Positions 22,857-36,039 are shown, counted from the stretch's first letter. The stretch: 64,000 bases of DNA from Megaleporinus macrocephalus (GCA_021613375.1 CM038716.1:7252394-7316393), one strand, 5' to 3'. Notes: generated from the letters alone by a model not told the origin. Translations and numbers: made by a program.

Positions 22857-23412
22857 TGATAGTGATTTTGCTCTAGTGTGCGCGTGCACAGTCGAATCAC
22901 TACTGCTGAATCTTTTACAGTGTTTTTGGACTTTCATTCAACGTGTACTTCCATGTGTGCGTGCGCCTCCTGCACTGTGCGACGCATCTTTAGGTTGTTT
23001 GTGTATTTATTTATTTATTTGTTTGTTTTTAGACTGTAACTGTATCCGCTGAGAGGTGGGCGGAGCAATAGCTTTACTCTGACATCACTTCCTGCGCCCC
23101 TCCCCCATCAGTGCTATGCAGAGCCGCGGCGCTAGTGAGCCGCTTCACCGCTGACAATCTACACACAGCCGCCAATGTTTTCCATATAAAGTGTTAAAAT
23201 CATATATGCATTGGTATATGAAGATCCAGTGGTCTCTAAACTCCCCCTATTGTAGATTGTCGCTGTTGTACCAAAACCTCTACTCAATGCGCTTTATCGT
23301 AACAACGCATTTGTGGGTCCATTAAACATGAACTGTTTCGGCAGCTGGCATTTATACAAGTGGTATAAAAATATAAAGGGTTAAAAACTTTTGATATCAC
23401 AGCGACATGCCT
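22857..23412. other. Intergenic, nothing recognised
   Basis: No supported gene or element. A short GC-richer part lies at 23090-23150. Confidence 0.3.
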
Positions 23413-24189
23413 GGGGCCGGATTCACGAAGCAAAATCTTCTTAAATAAACTTTAATTACATTTTATTTGCTGTTAGCAGCACCAGCGGTTTTCAGACAAA
23501 GATATTTCTCTCAGAAAAAGGTTGAGATATCATCTCAACATCTTTTTTCTTGATCTGTTTTTCACTTAAGAACAGTTCCAAGAGCAAGTGCTCCAATGTT
23601 TTTAGCGTCATGCTAGTCTTTGTGCTTCATAAACGAATAGGTCTGTTAAACTGTGACTTCTATGGAACATTGATAAAAGTGAATGAAATAATGAGTAAAC
23701 AATTGATGACTATTTTTGCCTAAATCTGGCGTTAGCTTTATCTTTCTAGCTTTCTTTCAGCCTTCAAACCTTCTTTCTTTATTAGCATCATTAGCCTGGA
23801 GGTTTTAACCTTGATGCTAATATTGTTCTACTAATATTGTTCCTTTTCTACTGTGACTTATTAAAAACATCCATAGAAGTGAATTAAATAATGAATAAAC
23901 AATGAGTGACATTGTTTAGCCTAAACCTAGCACTTAGCTTCCTGGCTTGCTTTCTTTACTAGCATCACTAACATGAATGGTTCAGGCCTTTAAGCTAATA
24001 TTGTCTTCAAGAAATCTCATTTTCTCCCAAGAGTTAGAGCTATTCTTGATAAAATATGTTCTAAAAATCTTGTATTTGTATAAAGGTAGTAGTTTTGCTT
24101 GACCTTCTAAAGAATTCAGTTAGCAGTTTTACCAGTTTCAAATAAGAAACTCTGGTTGATTTATGAACGGCTTTCATGAATCCGGTCCC
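23413..24189. mobile_element. 777-bp non-autonomous element with GGGGCCGGATTCACGAA ends
   Basis: GGGGCCGGATTCACGAAG at the left is mirrored by CTTTCATGAATCCGGTCCC at the right (a few mismatches). The interior has two degenerate copies of a segment of roughly 200 bp (CTGTGACTT, AATGAGTAAACAAT, TTTCTTTATTAGCATCA, CTAATATTGTT). No transposase is seen and the target duplication is not clear. Confidence 0.7.
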
Positions 24190-26640
24190 TCATTCACTTC
24201 CTTGAGGTTTGATTCCACTTTTTATTTCTGACTAATGAAGTTTGACAGGTGTGTGTGGATGTTTGCACTGTACACCGCCTTCCATGTCCTCCTACAGAGT
24301 TCGCTGTAAGTGTGCAGTGTGATGTATGAGTAGATTAAGCGGGTCTGATGTTTTGTGAGTCCAGGGAGACGCTGAAAAACCCTGTGTTGATACCTTGGAC
24401 AGATAATCAGTAACGCTGAAGTTTAAGTGGCACTATGCATTCTGAAGCTAGTCAACTGGTCGATAAATCAATTACGGAAATCAGTCTGAGCCAGTGGTCA
24501 CCAACGATGTGTTTAAAGTCGCACGCTACGTGCCAGGTCTTAGGATCAGTATAGAATCCGGAGAAGCATATGCAGCAAGTCTTCCATTACAGAGAAGAAC
24601 CATGCCAGGAGCATATCGTTGCTATCTCCAAAACAGTAACTTTACAGTAGAGGCCCAAAACACTCCTAACTTTAATGTACGTTAATGTAAAGGGGTTTTG
24701 TTCTAAGTACTTTTGAAGCTTTTCTTTTGGTCCATTCATCATAAAACTTTCACAGGATATAAAGAGCAGCTTTCGTGTTCCGATGATATAGAAAAACGAG
24801 TCAACAATTTATAGAGATACATGTTTTCCTTTGAGCACCAGTACTCGAATGGTTCTTTGAGTGTTCTGTAGCCTTTGGCTTTAGCAAATAACCCCATATT
24901 TAGGGGTGTTGAGATGGGGATTATAGCCGTAGTCACACTAGAAGTTTGTCTGGAGAAGTCTGTAGCAAAATATCAATGATAAAAAAGACGCTAACTCGTG
25001 GAGCAGTTAGCTGGCTAGCTAACTCGACAAACCCAAACAGTAATAATGAGCATAATTAAATCAGATAAGGGTAACCTCACGACTAAAGTGCTGTTTGGGG
25101 TATAAGTTGTGTAGATAACTAGCAATGTTGGGGGCAGTTGGGTCACAGGAGTGGTTAGCAGCACTTAGCAGTTGAAAGCTAACCTAGCCCTTAGCAGTGC
25201 AATGCAACAGTCAGGAATTTCTACCAACTTCTACAGCCACCTAACTAGCTTTGTATCACACAGTCTCTCTTTTATGTGTTTATTTTCTAAATTTAGCGGT
25301 TGGTTCTTTAGTGTTGCTGAAGCCAAATGCAGCCAAAGTGTCGGCACTGTTGTTTGTGGACAATTTGTGTGTCAAAGTTCAGCAATGTGTGAAAAATAAC
25401 CCTGTTGTATACACTGTTGCGATGCATTTATTAGCACTACACAACCGTTTAGCATGTTCTGCTGTGTTTTTAAACACAATGTGAAAAACCCAAAGCAGTG
25501 AACTGTAAAGATTGTATGGGTGCAGTTTTGAACATTAGAGAGATAAGAGGCTGTGCTAATCTAGCTAATCCCTTCAACATAATTTTAACTCAAGTCTCCA
25601 GGCCGACAGACCTCCACAAGAAAGGTTGGTGACCACTGGCCTGAATAAATGTCCTTAATTAAAAGCCAGACATAAGCAATTAATTATTCACAAATGCTAT
25701 TAGACTGGAGATTTCAAGGCAAAGCTGATGCTAAAGGTTTTGAATTCAGGGTCTAATGTTCTGAAATGTTTAAAACCTCATTGTCTGAGGTGGAGAGTGA
25801 TTAACTGAGGTGATGATTTCTCTCTCTCTAATTGTTTAATTAGGTCTAAACTGGAAGAAAAGAATGTACAGACTAGCAAAACTGAGGTTCCACTCCAAGA
25901 GTTTCATTTAATTGAACCTATCACTGATAAAGCATTCTGTTTCGGTACAACCCATTGTGTAGTGACACATACAGAAATCCTTTATTAGGCTTGATAGCAA
26001 AACCATGTGTCCATTTTATTGTACTGTATTTTAAAATGTAGCTCGTAAATTACAAATATTTGTAGGACAGCTGCTTGAGTACCGGGCTAAACCTTGGCCT
26101 GTAGATGGCGCTAGTAGAAATAGCTTCTGTGCCTTTTGTCCTGTTATATTATATTTATTCGCTAATTTACTGTATTACAGGAGCTGCTGAGTTCCAACAA
26201 AGACGTTGTGGGAAAATGTGATATCAGGGTATAAGCCTACTGGTTTAGGGTAATTTGCAGTGGACACAGGGTGAGAAGTCCACCTCAGGTTGTTTGGGGT
26301 GGTGTGCACATGCTATATAGCAGTCGTCCCATACAGAGAGTAGAAAGTGCACTGACTGGAGTTTTAGGTGGGACGTTGAGGGACATTGACTTAGTATTGA
26401 CTTAGCAAGTGACTCTACTGATATGTAGCAGTATATATCAGTCAGATGAAAACTTTAGGTCTGCTCTTTACATTGCGTAAACTTTGCATCAGCAAATGCA
26501 AAACAATAGCTATCTAGTATACATAACGCTGAAGGAAAGGTCAGAGGACAGTTGACGGCTCAGATTTATATATTTAGATGTTCATATTCAGAAACAGTGC
26601 CAGTACTTCTGTTTGGTACCTTCCATGCCCATGCAATTGT
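24190..26640. other. Intergenic, no gene seen
   Basis: Apart from the dispersed repeat at 24595-24900, no feature can be supported. Short open frames show no family resemblance and no codon-like conservation. Confidence 0.4.
24595..24900 (+). repeat. Dispersed repeat family D
   Basis: It carries the words CTCCAAAACAGTAACTTTACAG, GAGGCCCAAAACAC, GGTCCATTCATCATAAAACTTT and TGATATAG, in the order found at 36046-36175, 42290-42525 (inverted), 43040-43285 and about 54200-54400. Terminal structures are not clear. Confidence 0.55.
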
Positions 26641-27066
26641 CCTGCTTTCGGTAGCCTGCTAACACAGCTAACATAAGTATCTTGGCAGACTAATGACGTT
26701 AACTGTGGTGTTAACTGTTAACTGTTAGCTTCCGCTGCCCCTGGATGCCCATTTGTCCTTACCAATGCTGAAACTAGCTATCATGGCTGACTAGTGATGT
26801 TGATCTATTGTTAGCTTCCACTGCCCATACCGATACTGAAGCTAACATAGCTAACCTGACTGATTAGTGCTAAATAATTTGGCTAACAGTTTTGTTCTAG
26901 CCAAACATGGCAGGTAGGCTGAAGCCTTAATTCATGCCTATACTTAAGCTATCATAGCTGATTTGACTAACAATGTTGACCTGCTGTTTGCTTTCTCTGT
27001 TCTTACCAAATGCTGAAGCTAGCTAACATAGCCGACCAGTGATGTTGATCTACTGTTAGCTTCCAT
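26641..27066. repeat. Degenerate tandem repeat, period about 100 bp
   Basis: Recurring phrases: GCTAACATAGC, TGACTAGTGATGTTGATCTA, TGTTAGCTTCCACTGCCC, CCAATGCTGAAACTAGC. Related phrases recur at 28160-28290 and 28960-29060, around fold-back copy C. Confidence 0.5.

Positions 27067-27142
<76 letters not shown>
27067..27142. repeat. (TA)n microsatellite
   Basis: About 37 TA units. Confidence 0.97.
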
Positions 27143-27145
<3 letters not shown>

Positions 27146-27450
27146 GGGCAAATCTGGTCTAAGATGGATTGTTTTAGTTTATGCTAGTGGAGGCCCTGTT
27201 AGCAAGAGCATAGCGAGTCACTGCTGGCCCACTATCGACAAAACTAAGGTCCACTGGCTTTTTGGTGGTTAAGCACTGTATTATTGCTTGTTTTCCATTC
27301 ACAGTCCACTTATTTCTCCTTCTTTTCTATTTATTATTATTCTTAAAATAAATGTATTATGTAATTTTCATCTAGCACAGCAACATAATCGTCAACAAAA
27401 TCATTTTACATCAGGCCTAATTAGTAATTTCTTTCTCTGAATTGTTTATA

Positions 27451-27940
27451 GAGGTGGGTAGTAACTAGTTACATTTACTAAAGCACATATACTTCAGTAT
27501 AATACTGCTGGATTTGTACTCTGCTAAGTATTTTTAGATTGTAACTTCTGCTTCTATTCATGTACATTAGTGAATAAACTCACTTTTGTTGCTCTTCATA
27601 TTTAATTACTAATTACTTTTTTATATTTAATGTTGTTCTGTTTGGTTGTTGACAACATCTGCACTGATTTGTTATTGGTCACTTCTCTGACTTTGGAACT
27701 TCAGCATTTTATTTTGCACATATAATAAAAAACAATAACATAGAAAGTAGAAAAATGGATCTGTATGAACTTTCCTGATTTATGTTGGATTTACCAAGAA
27801 GTTCCACTGCAGATCTATATGTTACTCAGTAATTAAATAGTTTTTTATGTGGTACTTTTGTACTGAAGTTGGTTTATACTGGTGACAGTATTTTACGAAA
27901 ATATCACCTGAGTATTGATGTAGGCTCCTCTACCCACCTC
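27451..27940. mobile_element. 490-bp non-autonomous element with GAGGTGGGTAG ends
   Basis: GAGGTGGGTAG at the left and CTACCCACCTC at the right are exact inverted repeats. The interior has GTAACTAGTTACATTTACT and GGTACTTTTGTACT words but no transposase. The target duplication is not clear. Confidence 0.72.
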
Positions 27941-28298
27941 AGCTTGTTTGTAATATTTAGTTTATGTTCTAAAATAAAAGTCATTTAAATCTGTTTGGGT
28001 AGATTAAAAAGTAGTAAGGACTGGGTCCGTCTAGGTGGTCCCTGGATGGACTAGCGGTTAGCATAGTGCTGACCTTATCAAGCCTGTTTACTGATAAATA
28101 CTTACTATTTCTGGATTTAGCCGGTCACCAGGCAGGCTTATACTTATTGACCAGCAAACAGCATCAAAAACACAACTGATTTTGTTGCTGACCAGCCATG
28201 CTAGTCTGTACTGGTCTTTCTAGCAGGGCTAGCTAACTTGACTGACTACCATTGTTGATCTAGCTGATTTAGCAGTGTTAATGTGCAACAATTAGCCA
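27941..28298. other. Intergenic, nothing firm
   Basis: AT-rich, with a few phrases of the 26641-27066 repeat near the end. Confidence 0.3.
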
Positions 28299-28941
28299 TA
28301 ACATTAAAACCTTGTATCTACACTCACTGTCCACTTTACCAGCTCCACTGACCATACAGGAGCTACACTTAAAGACTGTAGTTCATCTGATTCTCTGTAT
28401 ACTTTATTACCCTGTTCTTTAATGGTCAGGACCCCCACAGGACCACCACAGAGCAGATATTATATGGGTCGAGCACTGACACTGACATGGTGGTGATGGT
28501 GTAAGTGGATCAAACACAGCAGTGCTGCTGGAGTGTTTAAACTCCTACTACTTGCTGGTCCACCTTGTAGATGTAAAGTCAGAGACAGTAGCTCATCTGC
28601 TGCTGCACAGTTTCAGATCATGTGTCCTCTAGTCCTTCATCAGTGGACACAGGACGCCGCCCACAGGACACTGCTGTCTGGATAGTTTTGGTTGGTGGAT
28701 GATTCTCAGTCCAGCAGTGATACTGAGGTGTTTAAACACTCCAGCAGCAGCACTGCTGTGTCTGATCCCCTCACACCAGCACCTAAGAATGATCCACCTC
28801 CCTAATAGTATCTGCTCTGTGGTGGTCCTGTGGGGGTCCTGATCATTGAGAAACAGGGTAATAAAGTATACAGAGAATCAGATGAACTACAGTCTGTAAG
28901 TGTAGCTCCTGTATGGTCAGTGGAGATGGTTTTAAAGTTAT
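28299..28941. mobile_element. Fold-back DNA element, copy C (most complete)
   Basis: Both arms are present. Left: ACATTAAAACC, CAGCTCCACTGACCATACAG, TTCATCTGATTCTCTGTATA, GGACCACCACAGAGCAGAT. Right: ATCTGCTCTGTGGTGGTCCT, AGAGAATCAGATGAACTACA, CTCCTGTATGGTCAGTGGAG, GGTTTTAAAGT. TA lies outside each end. Arms are about 190 bp, with further shorter inverted blocks inside, so single strands could form a long hairpin. Confidence 0.8.
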
Positions 28942-30196
28942 TGCTGGCTGATCGGTGTACATCAACAGTGTATCTACACCTTGGTTGACCAGTGATGCTC
29001 TACTGTTAGATTTCATCACTGATACTAACACTGAAGCCAGCTACTGGGACTGACTACCACCAATGGTGCTTTTGAAATGTTGAGTGTCCTTTTGGACGTC
29101 TTATTCTTTCAGTCACTATCAAAACTTTTAATTTTTGAAGGATAGGTCAGTTTGCATGCTGTACTGTGACATGTACGCTTATCACCGGCCATGCAAGGAT
29201 GATGGGAACATAGTGATACTTGGTAAAATAAATGTTTGGGGTGGACACTATGCAGGGACAGACAGTCTGCAGCCTGAAGCAGAGATTGCTTTGTATGCAC
29301 TATGATATGTACTCACTGGACTAACGTCCTTCATTATGTTGGTTTTGAATGGACCGAGTAGATGCAATGATCTGAAAGGCGCCATCGTTAGGGATAAATG
29401 TTACGATCACATCAAATGCTGGACCTTCAGCAGTGCAAGCCTAGGCGAGGAGTGTAAAGACGCGTTAAAAGTGCGTTAGCCGTGTAGTGAAGGCAGCAGG
29501 CCATCAGTGTCTTATATCTCCTTCTTCTCTTTCATACAAAAAGATGCAGAAGTGCTTCTGAATTTCAAAAGTCAGCAATAACTTTCAACGTTCTGCCCCT
29601 TTAAGGAACAAATAATGTTTTGAAGAGAGAAACTGAAGAGAGAGAGAAATCACAAATGACATAAAAAAAAACCCCAAGGCATTTAAACCTCACAAGAAAC
29701 ACAGACGCGTGGATTTATATGTCATATTCCAGTCATGTAAAGGTTAACACCCACAAAATATAAATACTTTCACGCGGTGGCTCTCGTGAGCGCTGGTCTC
29801 AGAAGCTGTCCGGCCTGAAGTCCCCACTTTGTCTAGAGTTTCACACACATATGATGCATTATGACCACACTCTCACTGACCTGCATATCACCACTAGAAC
29901 CTTAATGTCCAGCGTAAATGATCAGTTTCATATAGAGCCAGTTATAGGCTACCACACATATCCCCCCGTATATACTCTGCCTTACTATCTACTCCTTAGA
30001 GTTTAGACTGTGTGTGTTTTTACTCCTTCTGACTTCTTCGTCATTGTGAAACATGTCTGACGTGTATTTGCACATCCAAATGGTTCGTTCTGTTTATATA
30101 CTTGAACACACGTTTCAGTAGACAATTAAAAAACAACTGAAGAAACGTATGTGGGTGTTGTTTATTTGATGCTGTTAGTATTACACTGTGACTTTT

Positions 30197-30198
<2 letters not shown>
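28942..30198. other. Intergenic, no gene seen
   Basis: Remains of the 26641-27066 repeat at 28960-29060. The rest has no supported feature. Confidence 0.35.

Positions 30199-30272
<74 letters not shown>
30199..30272. repeat. (TA)n microsatellite
   Basis: About 36 TA units. Confidence 0.97.
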
Positions 30273-30274
<2 letters not shown>

Positions 30275-30740
30275 AAATTTCATGGCGTCAACAAATCCCA
30301 AAAATGTCTGGAAAGGCACCATTAATGCAGGAAACTATGTTCAGGTTCTAGAACAACATATGCTCCCATCTAGACGTCCTCTCTTTCAGGGAATATTTTA
30401 TTCTATTGTGTGTTGGCACCTCCACATCATTGCATTCAGTTTTTAGTTAGAATTTGTGATTTTTAAAATCATTTTTCAGAGAATAATAATGATAATACAA
30501 CAACATTTATTTTATTTAGTGGTTGAGTCATGCCATTTGCCCTTTTTTTAAAATCATAATGACCACAAAAACTACCCAAATGACTCTGATCAAAAGTTTA
30601 TATATGAAACTGAAAGTTTTGGCATCATTACATATACACAAGTTGACACGCACAGGTTTAAATGACTACTGAAGGTAACCACCCTCACATCAGTGTGTGT
30701 GTATAAAGAGTAAGTAAGTTACTGGACTCCTGACAGACCC
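30273..30740. other. Intergenic, nothing recognised
   Basis: AT-rich. The end may include the left flank of the Tc1 relic that follows. Confidence 0.3.
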
Positions 30741-31145
30741 CTGCGTGTTTCATCTGGTGCTGCCACTGATGTTGTTGGATTATGAGACATGGGGAAAGCA
30801 GAAGAATTATCAAAGGATCTGCGGGAGAAGATATACTTTTATAAAGTTGAACGAATAAAAAAACATATCCAAAGAATTGAGAATGCCAATCAGCAGTGTT
30901 CAAACTCTAATTAAGAAGTGGAAAATGAAGGATTCTGTTGAAACCAAGCCAAGCTCAGGCAGACCAACAAAAATTTCAGCTACAACCGCCAGGAAAATTG
31001 TTTTGGATGCAAAGAACACCCACTAATACTGCTGTTTCAAGATGCCCAATAAGGAGGCACTTGAAGAAAAATGGGCTGCATGGTCGAGTCGCCAGAAGAA
31101 AGCCCTTACTACGCCAATACCACAAAGCAGCCCGTAACAATATCT
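30741..31145 (+). pseudogene. Tc1-like transposase relic, N-terminal part
   Basis: The frame opens with ATGGGGAAAGCAGAAGAA and SKDLREKI, continues with IPISSVQTLIKKWK-like DNA-binding sequence and a SGRPTKIS motif, and reaches LHGRVARRKPLL near 31078-31108. Frameshifts interrupt it and it is cut off at about 31145, so the catalytic domain is missing. Confidence 0.82.
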
Positions 31146-31440
31146 GAAACAATAGCCCGAGGCTTAAAAATCTGCTAGCTTAAATGCTAATGGCTCGAGT
31201 ATAAAACTGCTAAATGGTGAAGGACTCGTTACAGAGTTGATAATAAAATACTGTTTTGTGTGATTATATGACCAGAAACTGTTCTTGGGAGGCCGCCGCT
31301 TTAGTCAGTCTGTTGAAAATGAAAGGGTGTGTATCTCCACCTAGCGGTTCAGATAGGAATTTGCAGGCACCTGGTCGGAGGGAGTTTCATGGAGGGGGTT
31401 TCAATGAAACGCTAGCTGTAAATACAGAAATTAGGCTTAT
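31146..31440. other. Intergenic, nothing recognised
   Basis: No supported feature. Confidence 0.3.
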
Positions 31441-31560
31441 TTATATAACGCCATGGATCGGCTCTCGGGATCGGCTAAATTGGAGAAATATCGACTGACC
31501 GCATATTTAGATTAGAAATCGGACAATACCGATACATAGCCGATCGATCCTTCCATCTCT
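31441..31560. repeat. 5'-truncated hAT MITE fragment
   Basis: GGATCGGCTCTCGGGATCGG, AAATTGGAGAAATATCG and GATCCTTCCATCTCTA match the right end of the MITE at 12137-12497. The left part is lost. Confidence 0.8.
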
Positions 31561-31564
31561 ATTA

Positions 31565-32430
31565 CACACAATAGTAAACAGAAGTGTGCAGTGGAGATGA
31601 GGAGTGTTGAAGTGTATCAAACAGATGACTGAAATGAATGAAAGTGCAGCTAGTGCTGTTTGACTGAGCAGAAGTATTTGATGTGGGTATGACGCATGTG
31701 TGAGGTCGTCTTTGTTGCTGCCCTGGTTCAGCATCTACATGGCCTGTGGGAGGAAGCTCCTTCTCATTCTCTCTGTGTTGACTTCCATTGTTCCATAGTT
31801 GGGATGTCTGGGGTTCTCCACAGTCTACCTGGTCTTGGTCCAGCACTGCTTATATTAGATGGTCAGCAGGTCAGGAAGCTCAGCACTGTGAACGCATCAC
31901 TCCCTGTAGAGCCCATTTGTCCTGCTTGGTGCTTCCATACCTGGCTGTGATGTTCCCAGCCTGGTATGGATGCTTTTAATGATGCAGGATTAGAAGTTCT
32001 ACAACACCTTGGAGGGCAATCTGAAGTCCTTAAGGCGTCTGAGGTGGTGGAGGCGCAGATAGGTCTTCTTCGCTAGGGAGCTGATGTGGCAGGACCATGA
32101 CAGGTCCTGTGAGATGTGAACTCCAGGGTACTTGAAACTATCTACTCTTTCCACTGCAGCTCCATTGATCCAGACTGGGCAGTAGCTCCTCTCCTGCTTC
32201 TCACCGCAGTTCACTATCATCTCCTTTGTCCTGCTGACGTTAAGGAGGAGATTATTATCCTGGCACCGGTTCTCCAGGTGATTAATCTCCTCCAAGTAGG
32301 CCCTCTCATCATCTTCATCAGAGATTAGACCCACCCCAAGAGTATCGCCAGAAAATTTGAAAATGGTGTTAGAGCTGGGAACGTCTACGCAGTCAGCTCA
32401 GGACTCAACCCTGGGGGGCCCCAGGGATGA
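31565..32430 (-). pseudogene. L2/Rex-like LINE relic, end of reverse transcriptase and tail
   Basis: On the minus strand TIFKFSGDT (in place of the usual F-ADDT) is followed by VGLISDEDDERAYLEEI, NHLENRCQDNNLLLN, SRTKEMIVNCG, INGAAVERVDSFKYPGVHI and LRLHHLRRLK. These are hallmarks of the C-terminal reverse transcriptase region of fish CR1/L2/Rex-type LINEs. The catalytic aspartates are damaged and downstream parts (31565-31990) need frame changes, so it is dead. Its 3' end abuts the hAT fragment. Confidence 0.85.
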
Positions 32431-33355
32431 GGCTGGGGGCCGTACTGCTTGTGGTCTGCGTATCTGTCAGAGTGATGTAAGCATATAGCCTTAGTCCATC
32501 AATACTCCAGCACCTCATTTACTAATGAACTTAGCTCATTATAGTGTGTGAGGATTGAAGAGTCCAGCCGGAGGCCAACAAGACTTGTCAGCAGAATCGG
32601 CTGCGGGACGACACTGAGGAACGAGTTCTTGCCAGGAATGTCTGGTGAAATATTATTTAAGCCTAATAAAGTTAAAAGAATATCTTAGGCCTCAGAAACC
32701 TTCAGTCTTATCCCTCAAAACTATAGGTCTCATCTTGGTCCACATACAAAACACCATATCGGACACTCTGGACCTGCTCCGGTAAAGCCTGTGCTTCCTA
32801 TTTGCCACAGAGCGATCACACCAGTCAAATCTGCAGACACGCCTCCAAAGTTCTTTCTTAGATGTTGATTTAGCATTTTGTTCAGTGGTGTTGAGGTCTG
32901 GGGTGGTCAGTCCATTGTTCTGAGACCAGCAGCAGCTTCTTTGTTTGATGAGTATGTCTTGGTTTCAATAGAGTGCTTAGGGTCATTATCTTACTGTAAT
33001 ATATGTAATATGTAATATCTTACTGTATCTTACTAAGTTGTTTGCATGGAGAGATGCCATGAAGACAGATCTGGAGGACATAGGGCAACAATACATATAC
33101 TGCCAGAAATTGATATGTCCTGGAAACGTAATAGTATGTTTTGTTGTTTAATTTAGACATTAAGAAAGATTGGATTATTTTCTGGGGTTGTTACTTTGGG
33201 TATGTGGACAACAGCACCAGGTTATGCTCCATGTATTAGCCCTGATGAGGTCTGTTTCATTTGCACTATGGCCAGAGGTCTCAAGTAATCAAGTACAAAT
33301 ACTTTGTTATCTAACTTAAGTAGAGATTTTGGTTATTTATACTTCTATTTATAGA
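32431..33355. other. Intergenic, nothing firm
   Basis: The first 200 bases may still be decayed LINE. The remainder has no supported feature. Confidence 0.3.
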
Positions 33356-33625
33356 AGTATTTCCTTACATTTTCACTCCAATATCAGTACTTTCTACTCC
33401 TTAAATTTTCACTCCATTATCAGTACTTTCTACTCCTTACATTTTCACTCAATTATCAGTACTTTCTACTCCTTACATTTACACTCCATTATCTGTACTT
33501 TCTACTCCTTAAATTTTCACTCAATTATCAGTACTTTCTACTCCTTACATTTACACTCCATTATCTGTACTTTCTACTCCTTAAATTTTCACTCAATTAT
33601 CAGTACTTTCTACTCCTTACATTTT
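33356..33625. repeat. Short 36-bp minisatellite
   Basis: About seven units of TTTTCACTCCATTATCAGTA with CTTTCTACTCCTTACA. Alternate units carry ACACTCC and ATCTGT. The open frame across it is a repeat artefact. Confidence 0.9.
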
Positions 33626-34705
33626 AAACATAGCCTCGTTACTCCTATTTCATTTCAGCTTGTTTTCATTCATGTACATTTACATTCCAGTAAAGATTAT
33701 TGATAACATGTCTTTGAAGTTTGACTTCATTACAATACTTATAGACAACTAGTCATCATATCTTCTGCTCCATGAAACACATGTTAATGTTCAGTAGTAA
33801 CAGATATGCTTCTTTAATATATTTACATTGTACTAAACTACATTCATGTTCAATGGGCGTATATGAGCTGAAACAGGAAGCCTAGCGCATCCCAAATTTA
33901 TCAACATTAATATTTTAATATGACATTATAGTCATAATGGCTTTTAGAAGAATGGGGTTTTTGGGGAGGTGGGCTAGTGCACTATAGACCCCTCTGGTGC
34001 GGCCTAAGCTTTTGTCCCTAATGCCATTTTTTCCTTAAATTACTTTTACTTTTATACTTTAAGTAGTTCTGAAAGCAGTACTTTTACACTTTTACTGGAG
34101 TAAAAATACTTCTTCAGAAGTATTTTTAAACCCTAGTATCTATACAGCTACCTGAGTAATGAATGTTAATACTTTTGAAACCTTTGACTGTGGCTGAAGT
34201 GAAGTTAATAAGTCTTTAGATGTAAACTCACTGCTTACTGGTTTGAAAGTGGCGACAGTGTCTGGATAAAGATATGTTTTGTACGTTCATTGACACATTA
34301 AGAGAGTTGTTTTATCTATGATTGTTATTTTGTTGGGTTTGTGGAGATTATGTAGCTCCATCTACTTTTGTTTGAGACCTGTCTTATTTGCACTATGGCT
34401 GAAGTACACTGTAGGCTAAACTACTTCTTTGTTAGTCATTAGTTTAACCTTAATTTAACACTGTATTTTTCATTATTTAAATTATGAATTGTTATTCTGA
34501 ATAGTTTAAAAGCACATGCATATTTAGTATATCAGTCCTTTATCATTTTATTACAGAGAAAAAAGAAAACAGCAACAAAAAAAGGTAATGAGGGGTAGAT
34601 TCATAGGTCCTCATAGGACCCCGTCCTTTGTTCACACCGACAGTGACTTTTGCTGCTTTTCGCCCAAATCGCTTATCACTCCTCACCTGTTAAGGATTAT
34701 ATATA
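33626..34705. other. Probable decayed dispersed repeat, no gene
   Basis: Phrases such as TACTTTTACACTTTTACTGG and GTAAAAATACTTCTTC at 34040-34130 look like a common fish repeat whose other half surrounds the array at 33270-33625. No gene is seen. Confidence 0.35.
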
Positions 34706-35026
34706 TTCAGTTCAATTCAATTTAAGTTTATTTGTATAGCGCTTTTTACAACGATGAGCAGCTTTACAGAAGTTTTAAAACAGACAGTTACAACATATAT
34801 ATATATATCCCCGCAGTGAGCAAGCCAGAGGCGACAGCGGCAAGGAAAAACTCCCTCAGACTGGAGGAAGAAACCTTGGGAGGGGGGAACCATCCTTCTC
34901 TGGTCAAATAGTATTTACAATTGAATAAACTAAATACCAAAGAAAAGTGAATAAAAGAGAATCTATGTTTGAGTTCTGGATGGCAAAGCTTTAGAACTGC
35001 ACTGGTAGAGGCAGTCTCTGATATGA

Positions 35027-35066
<40 letters not shown>
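34706..35066. repeat. Common fish dispersed repeat with (TA)n
   Basis: It carries TTTATTTGTATAGCGCTTTT, AGTGAGCAAGCCAGAGGCGA and CAAGGAAAAACTCCCTCAGA, a phrase set I recognise from many fish genomes; a second partial copy is at 54735-54910. A (TA)n tract ends it at 35033-35066. Confidence 0.65.
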
Positions 35067-35069
<3 letters not shown>

Positions 35070-35955
35070 TCGTAAGACATGATAATTTATTTTTGTCCTC
35101 TGGAGGGGACATGAGTCTCCAAAAGATATTTAAAAAACTAAATAAGGTACCTTGCTAAAACTACTATATAAGGTACTCTTGCATTTTATCAGAACAAGTG
35201 AGGTATGTTGTCAAATAATATGCATTTATTTTGTTTCTAAATCCTGTAATTAATATATTGTAGATATAAAACTGTTGTAGCTAGTTCTCAAAGCACTTTT
35301 TATTAATATGCAGTATTGTTTAACTACCTAACAGCATACTTGTTTTTAATGTTCTTTGTAGTAGACATTGGGACATAGTAAGTCTGGTTTTATATGAAAT
35401 TAATGGTGTCACAGGTGACAGGAATTTGACTGAGGCAGAGATAAGTTTGCAACATGTAAGCTCTGTAAACATGTAGATTCATTACTAATTTATTTTTAAT
35501 TGATTACTAATTTAATTTATTCCTAATTTATTAGAAAATATTACAGAAATGTACATTTAAAAGTAGAACATTAAAATGAAATGGACCGTAACCCGACCGT
35601 AAGGGAAGTTGAGTACTACGTGTGGAAAGTGCAAAACTTTGGCTCAAGGTTTGGAGGGATTAACACAGGTTTAGCTAGTGCGCCTAAAAACTGTTTAACC
35701 TGGATTTTTTATTTTATTTTAATCAAAGTAACGATAACCTTTGAAATGGGTTATTATTTGTTTCTGTTTATGTTAATATACAGTGCATTTGAAATATTTT
35801 TTATACTGCCAAAAGTGGAAATGGTATCAAAATAGGTAAACAAAGTAGTAGAAGGAGAAAACAAGAAATATGTCATAAACACTTCCATAAAAAATTATTA
35901 AAAAATTTTTTTTTAACTTATTTTATGTTGAAATTACTGAAATTCTCAAGCTTTA

Positions 35956-35958
<3 letters not shown>
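35067..35958. other. AT-rich intergenic DNA
   Basis: An 84-codon open frame at 35581-35835 (+) has no recognisable domain or splice context and was not called. Nothing else is seen. Confidence 0.35.

Positions 35959-36037
<79 letters not shown>
35959..36037. repeat. (TA)n microsatellite
   Basis: About 39 TA units. Confidence 0.97.

Positions 36038-36039
<2 letters not shown>

Noticed and set aside
33329..33703. 124-codon open frame (+)
   Set aside because: It is the short 36-bp array at 33356-33625 read in frame.
35581..35835. 84-codon open frame (+)
   Set aside because: No recognisable domain, no splice partners and AT-rich surroundings; chance length.
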